DNA of 64,000 nt, from contig CM046345.1 in the NCBI GenBank assembly GCA_025403435.1, forward strand, positions 12,839,930-12,903,929, in the 5' to 3' direction. Every line of letters starts with the position of its first letter. Position 1 is the stretch's first letter. The notes under the pieces are model-generated. The model had not been told where the DNA came from. It made no database searches and was given only the letters and a program-made list of their open reading frames with translations. The translations under genes were made by a program, and so were the position numbers. Origin of the DNA: Artocarpus heterophyllus. Taxonomy: Eukaryota; Streptophyta; Magnoliopsida; Rosales; Moraceae. Shown one piece after another: positions 1-11,880 of the stretch.

Positions 1-520
1 TCATTCTCTTTCTAGTGTTAGTAAACTTAAGGAATAGTAATCTTAATAACGTAATTATTAAAATATCTTTCTATATAACTAAATAGTTATTGGATTATAA
101 CATTGAAATTTAGACATCTAAATAAATTTGACATCCATTCCTGTTGATAGGGAATCAATAACAAAGGAGATGTGAGGATTAGCCTTCATTTTTCTCATTC
201 CCTTTAGAGCAACTTAGAAGAATACTCCTTAAATGTACTACCTTATAAAAAATGCCCTCCAACATACCACATATTAAAATTGCCCTTTTATTAGAAATTG
301 GGGATTTATTAACTAAGTTACCCTTCCTCCCACTCACTCATGCAAGATATCGGAATGAAACCTTCTAGATTCTATCTTGGAATCCCTCAAGTTCTATGGT
401 GAAATCTGTCAGATTTCATCATAGAACCTGCTAGAACCTGCCATCGGTTGTTGGAGCGGGACTCCAGATTGTAACTTATCAGGTTTTAACTTAGAACCTA
501 CTAGATTCTAACATATTTTT
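1..520. repeat. Dispersed repeat, copy 1 (TNL 3' flank)
   Basis: This stretch is a diverged direct copy of 9732-10300. Both begin with tcattctctttctagtgtta, share the phrase ggagatgtgagga about 170 bp in, and end in a run of degenerate roughly 20-bp units of the type aacctnncagrttytanc followed by ataaacaaagaagc. The second copy lies about 180 bp downstream of the inferred stop of the TNL gene at 3389-9553, so this copy probably marks the 3' flank of another TNL lying just left of the window. Confidence 0.75.
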
Positions 521-3388
521 TTATAAACAAAGAAGCCCCCTTAAATCTAACATTTCTCAAGTTTAGAGCTAAAGTTTACCTAGAAGATTCCAAAATGTAA
601 ATCTCTTCTTTTGGAATGTGAAGACCCCTTAAATCTCATTGATAACAATATCAAGATATAACTACAAAAATCCATTCAAAACTTTATTCTAAACTTTGAA
701 TTCACAAGACAAAGTTTAGGTTTTACTTAAACACTTATATAAACTTTCTCCAGAACACTTGTTCTTGTTTATAAGAATGATTTGGAAGCTTGAACCATCA
801 AAATCTTTGAGAGCATATGGCTAGGGAAATGACTTATTTCATGGGAGAAAGGTGGAGAAAAAGAAATAAAAGTTTTTATTCTAATTTAACCTATAGATAT
901 TTATAGGGCAAGACTAGAGACTTGTTTGGAATTAAAAATTTATTGAGATACCCATGTGGATAGGGCCAAATTTCTTAAGAAACTTGTTAAAAATTCTACA
1001 ACTTTGAAGAACAAAATGTTGACCAACTTTAAGTTTTTAGTAGTCCAATTCTACTTTCCTATATTGTCTACAAGCTTCCACAACATTCTATAATTATCTA
1101 TATTTTCCATACAATATACTTCCTATATAGCTTAATCTTATATAGTATACTTCTTATACTACATATACATTTCAAAATATGATGCAATATATCTAGTAAA
1201 AGTTAGCTTTCTAGCTTTTTTTTTTTTTGGCACATTATCTAACTTTTGTTTCTATCATTAAATACTTAACACTTACTTTGCTTAGGACTATGGCATGATA
1301 TTTTAATCTTGTAGATTCTATATTTACTCTTATGTTTGTCACAAAATTTAAATTTAATGATAATCCTTGTGACATTAATAGTGCTTCAATAGCACTTAAA
1401 AAATTTTTAAGCATAGCTTTCATCTCAGAAAATTTGCACATAAACTGCTCATAGTAACTCTTAAAAAATGTACATATAATGCACTAAGGATTTCAATATA
1501 TCTTGATCTCAAATTTTCATAACAATAAGTATGAAACTCTTTTAAGGAAGGTCATTGATTAAATCTTAATCATATTTTAGATTTAAACTAATGAATTTTT
1601 CAGGTGTTATAGATGACTGTTGTGGCAATGGCTCAAGGGGAGATCATTGAGGGGATCCATGGTGGCTAGATTGATGAGAGAATCTACAACAAGGACTAAA
1701 TGCAATGAAACTAAATGCAATGAAAGAAGAGGGAAAGAAAGAACATGATGGATTGTTTTTTTTTTCTTTTGGTTTTATCACTTATGTACTTTAGTTTATC
1801 AGAAATGTACTGTAATTTACCACTATTGTCCCATGGCTTATCACTAATATATATTATGTTTTTTAACACAAATATACTTCAGTTCATCACTAATGGACTT
1901 GGATTTATCATTAACATACTTGGATTTATCACCTCCGATACACTATAGTCTATCACTGATGTACTAGAGTATATCACTTATATACTATAACGATTAATAA
2001 TAGTGAAGGTTGTCTAATTTAAAAAAAGTGTAAAAATTTATTTTAAAGAGGCCATTAAAAAGACTTTTTCTCTATATCCCTATATATAATAAAGTCTATG
2101 ATATTAATTTAAATTTTTAGTGGGGACTCTTTTAAACCTGAGCAGCTGTACAGTGGAATGTAAATCTGTTCTCCACCAATGAGAACGATCCAAAGGTTGG
2201 AACTTAATCTCACTAAAGGTCTATATAGTCTCTTCCACGCCCAATTATAGTCCTAATACAAATAATAAAACAACTATTATTTTAAAAACTGAAAAATAAT
2301 CAATCAAAAAATTGGGAAAAGAAAAAAGAGATACCAACAACCCATTGTTTCACCACCAACCTAAACGTTTGCTCTTCTCACACCCAACCACTGGCAAGCC
2401 CAACTCTACCGTCAAAATCTCTCTACGATCCGTCTTCGTCTTCATCAACAGTTTTGTCATGAGTAGCACGATTGAGGCGAACTTGGCAAAGTAGACACAG
2501 GAGTTGTCGTCACGGCCAATGGAGTTTGACTGCACACAAGGAGGGCGAGCGTCGGCAATGGAGAGAGGCTGGACAATGACTGACTTTTGCAACATCGATA
2601 GGCCCAATGCCAATGGAGATCTGATTGCGTTTTCTTCATCTACCGGAGCTCGATGATGGCGAAGACTAGCGTTTGCAACACGGATGGGCTAACACTGATG
2701 GAGATAAATATTCTTCTCCTCCTCCGGAGAAACAAAGTAAAACTTAGATCTCAGATCTCCGCGTAATTGACAGTTTAGATCCTAGAATTGCTGTTGCGAA
2801 TCTTGGAGAGACGAGATGTGTCGATGCCTTCATCGGAGAGGTTCTCGGAGTCAGAGATGAGAGACTTTCCCTCTTTTTTTTTTTAATTTTTTTTAAAAAT
2901 TTTTTGAGTATGTTGGTTACTACCCACAACCAAGACTACTTATTAACGTACAAGCTTACTTCATAACATATATTATATCATCATCCAATGACCTTTAATG
3001 TGCACTCTAGTTTGTAGAATAAAAAAACGCCCCACCATAGTTTTTCCAATATAATATTCATTAACCTATATTATTTCAAATATATATATACATATATATG
3101 TTATATATACATATATTAAGGTATATAAGAAGCTTAAAAAAATTGGAAAAAAAAATTGAGTGCGGGCCCACATGTCATTCACTGCCTCCGTGCTTGGCAA
3201 TTGAGTCATTGATGTACTTATCACGTCTTCTCCTTATGGGTCAGATCACGTCTTCCACTTCTTTTTTCTACCAGCTTCGAGGGATTGCCAAACCAGTTGG
3301 CCCTGCTGTTTTACTTTTATACATTTATCGTCTTTCTTTTACACAGAACTAAGAAAGCCTTTTTCTCATTCTTTTTTCCCCCAAACGT
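521..3388. other. Intergenic region upstream of the TNL gene
   Basis: No coding sequence is supported here. The stretch is AT-rich, with a run at about 1925-1990 of short repeated phrases such as tatcactnatgtact. A more GC-rich, CpG-containing block lies at 2400-2870, and a TA/CATA-rich microsatellite at about 3080-3115. The last few hundred bases should hold the TNL promoter, but I see no unambiguous TATA box. Short open frames here have no family signature. Confidence 0.5.
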
Positions 3389-6300
3389 ATGGCTGTCCTT
3401 GCTTCATCTTCTTCTTTTGTGATCAAGAATGAAGTTTTCGTCAGTTTTAGAGGAGACACGCGTAATAACTTTACTAGTCATCTTTATGCTGCTTTATGCC
3501 GAAAACAAATTCAAACCTACAGAGATGATGAGAATGTCAAGAGGGGAGATGAAATTTCACCTGCCCTTTCAAGTGCAATTGAGGAGTCGATGATTTCACT
3601 AGTCGTCTTCTCGAAAGAGTATGCTTCTTCGAGATGGTGCTTGGATGAGCTAGTGCACATACTCAAATGCAAGAAAGAAAGAGGGCAGATTGTTTTACCA
3701 ATCTTTTATGGTGTCGATCCATCGGATATTAGGAAACAAAAAGGTCGTTATGGTGATGCCTTTGCTGCACATGAAAAGGGTATTGAGCACGACATGAACA
3801 AAGTGAAACAGTGGAGAGATGCTCTTACTGCAGCAGCTGATCTATCTGGCTTCCATTTACAAGATGAGTGAGTGAAAGCTTACCATTTTTTTTTTTTTTT
3901 TTCCTTTTGAAAATGACTATAATACTTGATCATGCCTTATCATTCAGCTCCGTGTTAAAAAGGAAGCATCTAGATAATAAGTAAATACATGTATATATAG
4001 ACGTGGAGCTAAAAAAATTAGCCACCGATAGAATGTATCTTAATATTATTAAGAAAAATTAAATAAATACGATATAAAATTTTAGGGGACGAAACATAAT
4101 TTTAGAGGATACGAAATATAATTTTTTAGAAAATAAAATATAATTTTTATAAAATTTTATATATAATATTAGAGGAAAAAAGTTTAAACTCCTATGTGTG
4201 TAGCTATATCTCTGTATATATTAATTTATTCCAACTAATTGAGCTCACTTTCACTTTCACTTTCACTGCTTTTTGATATAATTTCTTTTATCTTGATCTG
4301 GTTGAATATCACCAACATCGGTACCAGTTTCTTATGTAGCCGTGTGTATGATATTTGTATACGTTATCAATAATGCGCAAAATTGTATTTAAAAAAAAAT
4401 AATAAGGCCATACTGGTGAGAAATTATTTCTTTCTCAATTCCTACAACTTTTGCAATTATAAAATCAAGGTCAGCCTCAAAGTCGCCATTTCAAATTTTT
4501 TACTAATAATATCGCACTATTCAGTAAAGTAGTCAACACACTTAATAGTGATCGTCGTATGACCCATTCAACACGCTTAATGGATGTATTCATGACATGA
4601 TTGTTTGAATAAACCATTTTTTCTAACTTGTATGGTCCAGTCAAGATGGATTTTAATTTTTGTTTTTTTTTTAGTCGTGGGTTTGACGATTGAATTGAAT
4701 ATTTTAACCTACCATCTCGCATAACTTGACTTACTCCTTCAAAAATATAATTTGTCCTTGAATTATCCCCATAAAAAAAGGACGAAAAAAATATAATTCT
4801 CTTTTCACAAATGAAAAATTTTATCCATACATTAGGATATGTGTCATTATTACATTTTGCTGTCCCCACTATGCGATTTCAAAATCGAGTACGCTGCTTA
4901 TACTTATTGGACTGTGCGATGACAAAGCAATAACATAATTCAATTATTGGACATTCCCGAAAATATTTATCCCGACAACGACCAATTGATAGTGTTATTA
5001 GTTTTTTTTTTTTTTTTTTTTTTTTCATTCCATATGGTGACAAAACAACAAAGTAATTCATTTTAAGCAAAACTTATAACATAACATCTTACAATATGAC
5101 GTTACACTATGTGTATTTCATAGTTACATTATATTTTCTTGCATGTTACGCATTTGTTGTACGTTCGTATCTTATATTGCAACTATCGTAACTGAAATTT
5201 CTTCTTTACTTCTTTTTAGTTCATTTTCCCTCATTTTTTATGTATCATGTACCATGGTATCTAGTATTGCAACTTCTGTAACTCACTACGTCATAACAAG
5301 ATTTATATGTTCTCAAACTCCAAATACGAAGAAGTTATCAATTTACTATGGTTTCAGTGCATTTTTTATGCTTATGGAAGATTCGCAGGGCCATAAAAAC
5401 TCCAAAAGTATAATGTTTTTATGATGGTTAAAAATGTTGTGGAAACATTATAAGGTGTTTGGCAGGATGGTTTGAATCGTAGGTTAAAACTGTTCTTCCT
5501 ATAGTATGTGAGAGTTTTACACTGTAACGATTTTTTTATTATTATTATTACTGTAGCATGTGTGAGTTTTACACCATTTATAACTGAAAAAGTGGTTCAA
5601 ATCATAACTTGCTAAACACCCCATTAGTTACCACACTTGTTCATAAACCGCCGTAAAATCCCACATCACGATGGGAGATTCTAAAACTAATATCCTACAG
5701 TCGTGGTAATTTTCTACGATTGTTTGGTCGTGATAGAATCTATAGTTTCTAATAGTAAGAAATGCGTGTGTTTCACTTTTTTATCTGCATTAGTTGCTTG
5801 TCGTTTATGGACAAATTCACATAATATTTTAATTGCTTATTTTATCATTTAAATAAGTGAAAGTTACTGTTACTACTTCAGGTACAATTAAACATTGTTT
5901 TCGGACACAAGCCTATTGCCTGGTCCACCTACAACGTTCAGTCACCTACAATTAAGAATAATTCTGACTTTTCACAAAAAGAAAAAAGTATACATTTGAT
6001 TTTTTTTTGTTCTTCTTGTCTAGATTTTGGCTTTGTCTCTATTTTATGTGATTCTTTCACATAAATTTATTTCTCTTCTACTAGGAATGAGGCAAAGTTA
6101 ATAGAGAAGATTGTGAAACATGTGTTGAAGAAATTGGATCGACTGCCACAAGTTGTTGTGGATACAGAGGATTTTGTTGGGATAGATGAACGGCTTCAGG
6201 AAATTAAATCATTGCTATGCTTTGGATCACCAAATCCTCGTGTCGTAGGCCTTTGGGGGGTTGGCGGTATCGGAAAGACTACTCTTGCTCGCGCCATGTT

Positions 6301-7066
6301 TTACCGGTTCTCACATCAATTTGAAAATTGCTGCTTTCTTGAAAATGTTAGGGAAAATTCACAGGAACTTGGACTGCCTTGTTTAGAAAAGGAACTCTTT
6401 TCGACTCTATTAGAGGAGAAAAGTCTACAGTCAGTCAACATCTTTTTGAAAAATAGGCTCCATAATAAAATTGTGCTCATTGTTTTTGATGATATTAATG
6501 ATATAATGCAGCTGGAGCGTTTGTTTGGAAATGGCAGTTGGTTTGGATCAAGAAGTAAAATCATCATAACGACAAGAGATAAACAAGTTCCTAGGAAATA
6601 CACCAACAAAATATACAATGTTAAAGCATTAGACTCCGTGGAAGCACTTCAACTCTTTTATTTGATTGCATTTGAAAAAGAGCCTTCCACACCAGATTAT
6701 ATTAAGTTGTCAAAGGAGATAGTAGATTTTACTGGAGGCAATCCACTAGCTCTTAAAGTCCTAGGTTCCTCCTTTCATTCCCAAACTATACAATATTGGG
6801 AAAGTGCATGGAGTAGACTGAAAATAATTCCCAATGGAACAATTCAAAAGGTGTTAAAAATAAGTTATGATGGGCTTGAAGAGGACCAGAAGGATTTATT
6901 CCTTGACATTGCATGTTTTCTTAAAGGAGAGAGAAGAGATTTTATAGAGAGCATCCTAGATGGTTACCTTGCAAAGTTAGGAATTGAAGATCTCATAAAT
7001 AAGTCTCTTGTGACCATATATGATGAGAAAGTTTGGATGCATGATTTGATACAAGGGATGGGTTAG
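3389..7066 (+). CDS. Possible truncated TIR-NB protein (486 aa, two exons)
   Basis: Exon 1 (3389-3867, 479 bp) and exon 2 read to the TAG at 7066 (6085-7066, 982 bp) give 1461 bp in frame, so 486 residues plus a stop. The splice sites are gtgagt at 3868 and ctag at 6081-6084. The product keeps the whole TIR domain and the NB-ARC domain through the MHD motif, but no LRR. Short TIR-NB proteins are known in eudicots and some act in immunity, so the stop need not make the locus silent. If intron 1 is retained, translation stops at 3871 and yields a 160-residue TIR-only protein. Whether either is made cannot be told from sequence. The alternative is a plain pseudogene. Confidence 0.5.
3868..6084 (+). 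other. TNL intron 1 (2.2 kb, enlarged)
   Basis: The intron starts gtgagt and ends tctactag. It joins phase 2 to phase 2, giving the usual TNL junction of an Asp-Glu end of the TIR exon with NEAKLIEKIV. At 2217 bp it is longer than is common for this position in TNLs. It holds a short (TTTCAC)n run near 4245-4268, a poly-T tract near 5000-5025 and a MITE at 5454-5622. No coding sequence inside it is supported. Confidence 0.75.
5454..5622 (+). mobile_element. MITE, copy 1 (about 170 bp, in TNL intron 1)
   Basis: The ends are imperfect inverted repeats: ggtgtttggcaggatggttt at the left against the reverse complement of cataacttgctaaacacccc at the right. Inside are two copies of a phrase like tgagagttttacactgta / tgtgagttttacac around ctgtagcatg. 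The same family appears, in the opposite orientation, at 15015-15166 and 54820-54980. No target duplication could be fixed with certainty. It carries no coding capacity. Confidence 0.7.
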
Positions 7067-9731
7067 GAAATCGTTCGTGAACAATCTATGAAAGATCTTG
7101 GAAAGCGGAGTCGATTATGGATTTCTCAAGATATCTATGATGTCTTAGATAACAAGAAAGTAAGCATTCCATAATAAGTAGCTAAAACCCCATATATATA
7201 TATATATATAATTGTTTTAAGCAACTTTTTTTTTTTTTTTTTTGTATTTCACATTCTCATTTCTTACTTGTTTAAATTTTCTAGGGAACTAGACAAGTCG
7301 AAGGAATATACTTTGACATATCTAAGATGAATGATGATCTACACTTGAAACCTTCAATCTTCAACGAGATGAATAATATGAGATTGCTCCAAGATTTATC
7401 ACTCAAAATTTTCCAATAACAATATATTCAAACTATACCTTACTCAAGGGCTGCAGTTTCTTCCTAATTCCCTAAGATATCTTTGTTGGCATAACTATCC
7501 ATCAAAATCTTTGCCAAGAGATTATAAGGGTCAAAATCTTGTTGAACTTGACAAGCCCTGTAGCGAGCTCAAGCAACTTTGGAGTGGTGTACAGGTATGT
7601 TGTTATATTAGTTAATGGATTGAATATCATTTGTAGAATATTTATGATTACCTATTATATATTTGTTTTAAAAAAAAATCTTATTAAATTACTTAATTTT
7701 TCTTTGTAGGGTCTTGCAAATTTGAAGCGTATCAATCTTGGTTATTCGAATCAATTGATCAGACTTCCAAATCTATCTCGGGCTCCAAAACTAGAAAGTA
7801 TTAATCTTGAGGGCTGCACAAGTTTAGTTGAAATTCCTCCGCTTAATTTCCAAGGACGTTTTGGACATCTTACACTTCGTGGCTGCTCCAAGATTAAATG
7901 TCTTCCAAAGATATCTGGGAATATAACATGCTTAGATTTGGCTGAGGCTACTGTAAAAGAATTGACGTCAACAATTGGATCTTTTCAAAACCTTGTGGAA
8001 TTGAGGCTCAAAGGCTGTCAACAAATTAAGACTCTTCCAGTGCTTCGGAGGAATATAGAAATGATAGATGTGAGCGGCACATCGTTAAAACAAGTGTCTT
8101 CATCTTCAATTGAGGGTCTCCATCGTCTCGAGTGGTTTTATCTTGAAGAATGCAAAAAGCTTGAGAGTCTCTCAACCAACATTTTTAAGTTGACGTCTCT
8201 TGAAAATCTCAATCTACAGGGCTGCTCAAGATTAAAAAAGTTGACAGGGACTTCTTGTAGTGTAAAGGGAAAAGAGATTCAACAAGAGTCACCCAATTCT
8301 TTTATAATTGAGCAATTATTTGGGCTTCATTGTGAAGACAGGAGATGGCGCAAAAAGATTGAGTTTATTCTAAATTGGGTTTATAATTTAAGCTGTCTTA
8401 AGTTTTTGTCCTACCACAACTGCTACTTGAAACTTGAACAGCTCCAAATCAGGCTATTCTCTTTGTTCTCTCCAACATGGCTATATCTATATGGCTGTAA
8501 CATTGTTGAAATTCCTGAGTGTCTGGGTCTCTTATTCTCGTTAAGAACGTTAGTTTTAGGAGGAAACCATTTTGACAAAATACCTTCAAGCATTATACAT
8601 CTTCATCAGTTGGAAGTACTCGCTATTAATAATTGCAAGAAGCTTCAGTCTTTACCACAACTTCCATTATCTATTAGACATCTTAATGCAAGTGGATGTC
8701 CTTCACTGGAGGCACTGTCAAGTTCTGGCTATGGATTCACATTTAGACACCTAAGTGTCAAAACACACAGTTTCTATACAAAGGAGTCTTGGTTTTCGAA
8801 GTGCTGGAAATTAAAACAGAATGCGCATAGTGAGTTAACTGATTTCTTATACAGAGTTGAAGAACCAATGGTATGTCCAAATTTATAATCTCCTCTATTG
8901 CTTTTTTTTTTTTTAATCAAAATGGCTTTTAAGTAATTTTTGAGAAATAGAAAAAATTGACAGTTACAATATTCTTGAATTTTATTGGTGCAGCAAGAAT
9001 CATACCATTGTAACATTAGAGTCTGCTATCCAGGAAATGAAATTCCAAAATGGTTCAGCCATCAAACTGAGGGGGAGTCAATAAGTATGCAACTTCCTGA
9101 AAATTGGCTTAACTTAAATTTCTTGGGTTTTGCCGTGGGCTTTGTTTGTCCATTGATCCCGGCAGGCGGTTTCCGTTCTTTCAAATACTATCATGTACAG
9201 ATCAGCTTGGAGTTACATCTTAAAACCAAGTCGGGTCGAATCTACAAACTTTCTTTATATAGGTATAAACATAGCTTAGATTTCTACCCTGACGTTTTTG
9301 TCACTAACAAGGAAGAAGAAGCTGAAATCAGAAGCAGTGCATTAGCTCGGACCACGTCTTCATCAGGTGCTGCAGAGACGGAGTCCCTAGTGACTATGGT
9401 GATGCATTAGAGGCAACATTCTATATAAGAAATGAAACTATGAAAAAGGAAATAGGGCGAATGGATTACGAAATTGAACGGAGTTCAAATTGGAGTGTGA
9501 AAAGGATTGGAGTTGGTTTTATATATGGGAAAGAAGGATTCACGACTCTTTAGCAGCTACAATTTGCTCTATTATGATCTGTATAATACTTTGTTTAACT
9601 TAGGTTTACTAAACCATAAAGGAATATAATAGGAAAGGTTGTGAAATTAGAAAAAAAAGTAAAGCAATAGGAAGGAGGATCGTTTAATTTCCTTTGTATG
9701 TTTATCAATTTAATAGTGTGAATGATAATAA

Positions 9732-10300
9732 TCTCATTCTCTTTCTAGTGTTATAAACTTAAGGAATAGTAATCTTAATAATGTAATTATTAAATATCTT
9801 TGTATGTAACAACAATTAGATTATAACATTAAAATTACAACATTTAAGTAAATTTGACATCTATTCTTGTTAAAATTCTTGTTAAAGGGGAATCAATAAG
9901 AAAGGAGATGTGAGGACTAGCATTTTTTTTCCTCATTCCCTTTAGAGCGACTTATAAGAATATCCCCTAAATGCATCACCTCATAAAAAAATACCCTCCA
10001 ATAAAACACATATTAAAAATGTCTATTTATTAGACATTGGGGATTTATTAAAAAACTAAGTTATCCTTCCTTCTACTCACTCATGCAAGATACTGAAATG
10101 GAACCTACTAGATTTCGCCTCGGAACCTAGGTTCTGTCGTGGAACCCGTCAGGTTCTATCATAGAATCTGTCAAAACCCGCCTTCGGTTGCTGCAGCAAG
10201 ATGTCAGATTATAGCCTACCAAGTTCCAACTTAAAACGCACCAGATTTTAATATATTTGTTTATAAACAAAGAAGCACCTACAACCTCTAGTTGCCGACA
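9732..10300. repeat. Dispersed repeat, copy 2 (TNL 3' flank)
   Basis: This is the partner of 1-520, in the same orientation and about 9.73 kb away. Shared blocks include the opening tcattctctttctagtgtta, the middle ggggaatcaat, and the closing tttataaacaaagaagc. The paired copies either side of the TNL gene fit a tandem gene-cluster unit. The repeat itself does not code. Confidence 0.75.
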
Positions 10301-11459
10301 TGAATGCCGAGTTGTAACCTGCCAGGTTTCAACTTAACACTTACCAAATTTTAACATTTTTCTTTAAAACAAAGAAATACCAACCTCCTCCAGTCACCAA
10401 CGTGGGTTGTAACCTGTCAAATTCTAACTTGAAACCTACCTAATTCTAACATATTTTTTTAATGTACAAGATTTCGTCTTGAAATCGTCGGGTTCCATCT
10501 CAAAACTAGCCAAAACTTACTAGGTTTTGTCGTAGAGCCCACCAAGTTCCAACATGAAACCCGCTATAACTTGTAGGAACCCGTCAAGTTTCAACATAAA
10601 ACTTGCCTAGTTTCATCCCAAAACTTACCAGAACAGCCAAAACTCGCTAGAATTTTGTAAAAAACTAGTATAGCAAAAAAAAAAAAACCAAAAAAAACAT
10701 ATTATCTTTTTTTCTAACAAATACTATCGTATTATAATTGTTCTGCAAAATCATTACAAAATAATAACATGACCATATTATACAAATTCTCATACAAATA
10801 AAAACAAGAATAAAATTTTTTAAAAAAATAAATAAAGATTCAAATGCCTCTTTACTACTTATTTTGATTTTCTATCTAACCTTTTAAATCGAAAAAACCA
10901 ACTCAAATTCATTTAACTGCTTCAATGTAAATAAAAAAAAAAAGAAAAAAAAAAGCACAGTTAACAGTTAACACCGCAGAAATCAATCACTAATTTGCAG
11001 TATCTAATCACTATCAACCCGCCAACCAAAAAACAAACTTTATCAAAAAGAAAAACCAGCAACGACAACAAACACATATCTATATGATCAAAAATCAAAC
11101 AACAAAATATCTAATCGTTCACAATAGGACTAATCAACGACATTTATCATAAAAAGGACATTAGCACTAGATGAGCATGTATATGTACAACTACAAAACA
11201 TGATTGAACCTCAATATTTAAGTATTTATCAACTTCTCCTCTGCAATCTTTATACGTGGAAAGTCCACAACTAAAAATTCCAGGGAAAAGTTCAAATTCA
11301 AATAAATGATGGAATTGTTGGAAAAAAAAAACTACTTTACTATGAACATGCTTGCCAAACATGCAGTATTTCTATTGAATAATTATCACACAACAAGCAT
11401 TTAGCAAATAATGTGAAACATTCATTACCTTCTTAACAGGAAAAACCGACTCAGCTTCA
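10301..11459. other. Non-coding, degenerate short tandem units
   Basis: From about 10090 to 10680 the sequence is built of degenerate 18-22 bp phrases such as aacctgccaggtttcaactt and ttgaaacctacctaattcta, continuing the array in the dispersed repeat. After this comes AT-rich, A-rich DNA. No gene is supported. Confidence 0.5.
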
Positions 11460-11880
11460 GATCTAGATCGCATCAAGACACGAACACTACGAAGAGGGAG
11501 CAGAGAACAGAGAGAGGCGGGGTGTCGGTCGCTGCAACAGCGCCGATGAAGAGAGAGCAGTGTAGAGATGGTGGAGGCGCTGATCAGAGACGAGATCCAG
11601 CGCCACCTTCATCGGCGCTGCAACGGCGCCGATGAAGAGATTGCAAAGATTGCAAAGAGAGATAAGGCAAGGAGAAGAGAAGAGAAAGGCAGAGACGCCG
11701 TGCCGCGAGTGACCTTCTTCGTACCAATTCGAATTTGGCGCGAATTGCCCTATACTTGCCGGAGATCTCCATGAGATCTGAGACGGAGAGAGAGTGGAGA
11801 GAGATCTAAGAGGTAGTCTGAGAGAGGCGAGCAGAGTGGAGAAAGATCGAGAGAGAGCGGCGTAGAGAGAGAAGGGAAAG
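11460..11880. other. GC-rich purine-biased block with hairpin
   Basis: This block stands out from very AT-rich surroundings. On the + strand it is rich in GAGA and CpG. It contains a perfect 12-bp inverted repeat, cttcatcggcgc at 11607-11618 and gcgccgatgaag at 11626-11637 with a 7-base loop, and a direct copy of the right arm near 11541. Short open frames exist on both strands but none resembles a known protein. It could be an old untranslated exon captured by a transposon, or a promoter-proximal CpG-rich segment. A weaker block of similar composition lies at 2400-2870. Confidence 0.4.

Larger units (their letters stand above)
3389..9553 (+). pseudogene. TIR-NB-LRR (TNL) immune receptor gene, disrupted
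   Basis: TNLs are intracellular receptors for pathogen effectors. The TIR domain works as an NAD-cleaving enzyme after the NB-ARC and LRR regions sense the effector. Five exons can be placed by GT/AG sites and phase: 3389-3867 (TIR), 6085-7159 (NB-ARC), 7285-7594, 7710-8870 (LRRs) and 8994-9553 (C-JID post-LRR domain, CYPGNEIPKWFSHQ). The TIR has SFRGDTR and the putative catalytic Glu87 in SRWCLDEL. The NB-ARC has P-loop GVGGIGKTT, kinase-2 LIVFDD, GSRSKIIITTRD, GGNPLALKVLGS, DIACFL and MHD. Three lesions are visible: TAG at 7064-7066 where relatives have MGxEIVR, an extra C at about 7389 in exon 3, and a lost base at about 9386 in exon 5. Without the lesions exons 3 and 5 would be multiples of three (310 and 560 bp as found). 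The start is the first Met before the TIR. It may still be transcribed. Confidence 0.88.

Noticed and set aside
4477..4869. A 130-codon open frame on the minus strand inside TNL intron 1
   Set aside because: It is Lys/Ile/Phe-rich as expected from AT-rich non-coding DNA, has no known motif, and overlaps an intron with good splice sites.
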